From contig NZ_AP024853.1 in NCBI RefSeq assembly GCF_024346715.1, forward strand, positions 1,767,580 to 1,831,579: DNA of 64,000 bases, in the 5' to 3' direction. The DNA comes from Photobacterium swingsii. Lineage in GTDB: Bacteria > Pseudomonadota > Gammaproteobacteria > Enterobacterales > Vibrionaceae. The notes under the pieces were generated by a model. It worked only from the letters and a program-made list of their open reading frames with translations, was not told the DNA's origin and did not search any database. Below are positions 63,503-64,000 of the stretch, in pieces. Position 1 is the stretch's first letter. Each line of letters starts with the position of its first letter. A program made the translations under genes and the position numbers.

Positions 63503-64000
63503 CTATTGTTTCATCATAAATTGAGAGAACATCAATAAGCACCACAACGATGCCCCATGATCGCGATAGCCATCACTGTGTTCTTGCAACATCTGCTTGA
63601 GGTGACTGACATTAAAGTAACCACTGTCTAGCATATTGGTTGATAACACCGAATTGTATAATGTCTGTTTGAGTGATGTACGGAACCATTGGCTGATCGG
63701 CATGGAGAAGCCCATTTTGGGGCGATAAAGAATGTCTTGGTTAACATAGGGTTCTAAGGCCTTTTTGAAGGCGTATTTCCCTTGTACGCCTTTCCCTTGT
63801 ACATTGCGGATATTATCTTGACTGTTGACGGTATAGGCCCACTCAATAAATTCGTGATCGAGCAGTGGCGCACGCACCTCTAATGAGTTAGCCATGCTGG
63901 CGCGGTCAACTTTGGTCAAAATGTCGCCCACTAACCAGGTTTTGATATCTAAATATTGGATCAGTTTGAGTGGGTCATCGGTTGGCGCCTTGTGGGCATG
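63503..64000 (-). CDS. Asparagine synthase (glutamine-hydrolysing), partial
   Basis: Only the C-terminal part is inside the window; the frame remains open at the right edge. The sequence DIKTWLVGDILTKVDRASMANSLEVRAPLLDHEF is the ATP-pyrophosphatase synthetase signature of AsnB-type amidotransferases. Such enzymes are frequent in exopolysaccharide loci, including exosortase-linked ones, where they may amidate a sugar acid. The N-terminal glutaminase domain lies outside. Confidence 0.85.
   Translation of the reverse strand, partial: HAHKAPTDDPLKLIQYLDIKTWLVGDILTKVDRASMANSLEVRAPLLDHEFIEWAYTVNSQDNIRNVQGKGVQGKYAFKKALEPYVNQDILYRPKMGFSMPISQWFRTSLKQTLYNSVLSTNMLDSGYFNVSHLKQMLQEHSDGYRDHGASLWCLLMFSQFMMKQ

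Noticed and set aside
1..64000. CRISPR array
   Set aside because: No regularly spaced identical repeats with unique spacers were seen; the only short tandem repeat is the octamer at 62291.

Overview
The window looks like the chromosome of a marine gammaproteobacterium of the Vibrionaceae, most likely Photobacterium or a close relative. This is inferred from protein family content (anaerobic NrdDG, RarD, RhlE, small Vibrio-type DUF proteins, NupC-type transporter, an exopolysaccharide locus) and from moderate GC. I ran no database search, so the genus is an inference.

Layout. (1) 1-360 holds a truncated membrane protein. (2) 551-3351 is the anaerobic ribonucleotide reductase nrdD-nrdG, preceded by a perfect FNR box and two NrdR-like boxes 31 bp apart. 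(3) 3624-22352 is a sulfatase-centred block. It has two divergent exported arylsulfatases, an exported octaheme cytochrome fused to HEAT/TPR repeats, a MoxR-DUF58-DUF4381-VWA-VWA/TPR-BatD operon, a LysR regulator, an exported HAD phosphatase, a formylglycine-generating-enzyme-like lipoprotein without the catalytic cysteines, the radical SAM anaerobic sulfatase maturase, and a heme-less paralogue of the cytochrome C-terminal half. An octamer recurs in three of its promoter regions. This block is the best candidate for an undescribed multi-gene system. (4) 22670-32281 holds an EIIC-EAL fusion, small proteins, a globin, RarD, TehB-like and TehA-like proteins, DUF2750, a 670 bp non-coding stretch and a TPR-GAF-GGDEF protein. 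(5) 32598-33712 holds tRNA-Ser(UGA) followed by what look like two decayed copies of its 3' end plus terminator, then AT-rich non-coding DNA.

(6) 33713-34978 encodes three RidA domains in one chain with codon use typical of high expression. (7) 35114-42472 holds a lipoprotein, a NupC-type transporter, an exported family II pyrophosphatase-like protein, an FMN reductase and a VOC protein divergent from a LysR regulator, and a small membrane protein. (8) 42530-43838 is a complete IS3-family element with matched ends, a 3 bp target duplication and an apparently intact -1 frameshift. (9) 43909-45204 is rhlE.

(10) 45755-64000 is an exopolysaccharide or surface-glycan locus that runs off the right edge. 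It includes two beta-helix proteins, a VanZ-like protein, a trypsin-like protease, a PrsT-type TPR lipoprotein, a FemAB/CelD-type acyltransferase, a flippase, the HddA-GmhA-HddC genes for activated heptose, an O-ligase-like polymerase, a methyltransferase, three glycosyltransferases and an asparagine synthase. The PrsT and O-ligase families are usually found with exosortase systems, but no exosortase lies inside the window.

Several CDS starts are placed downstream of the longest possible ORF because a clear ribosome binding site supports the internal start. These choices are stated entry by entry.
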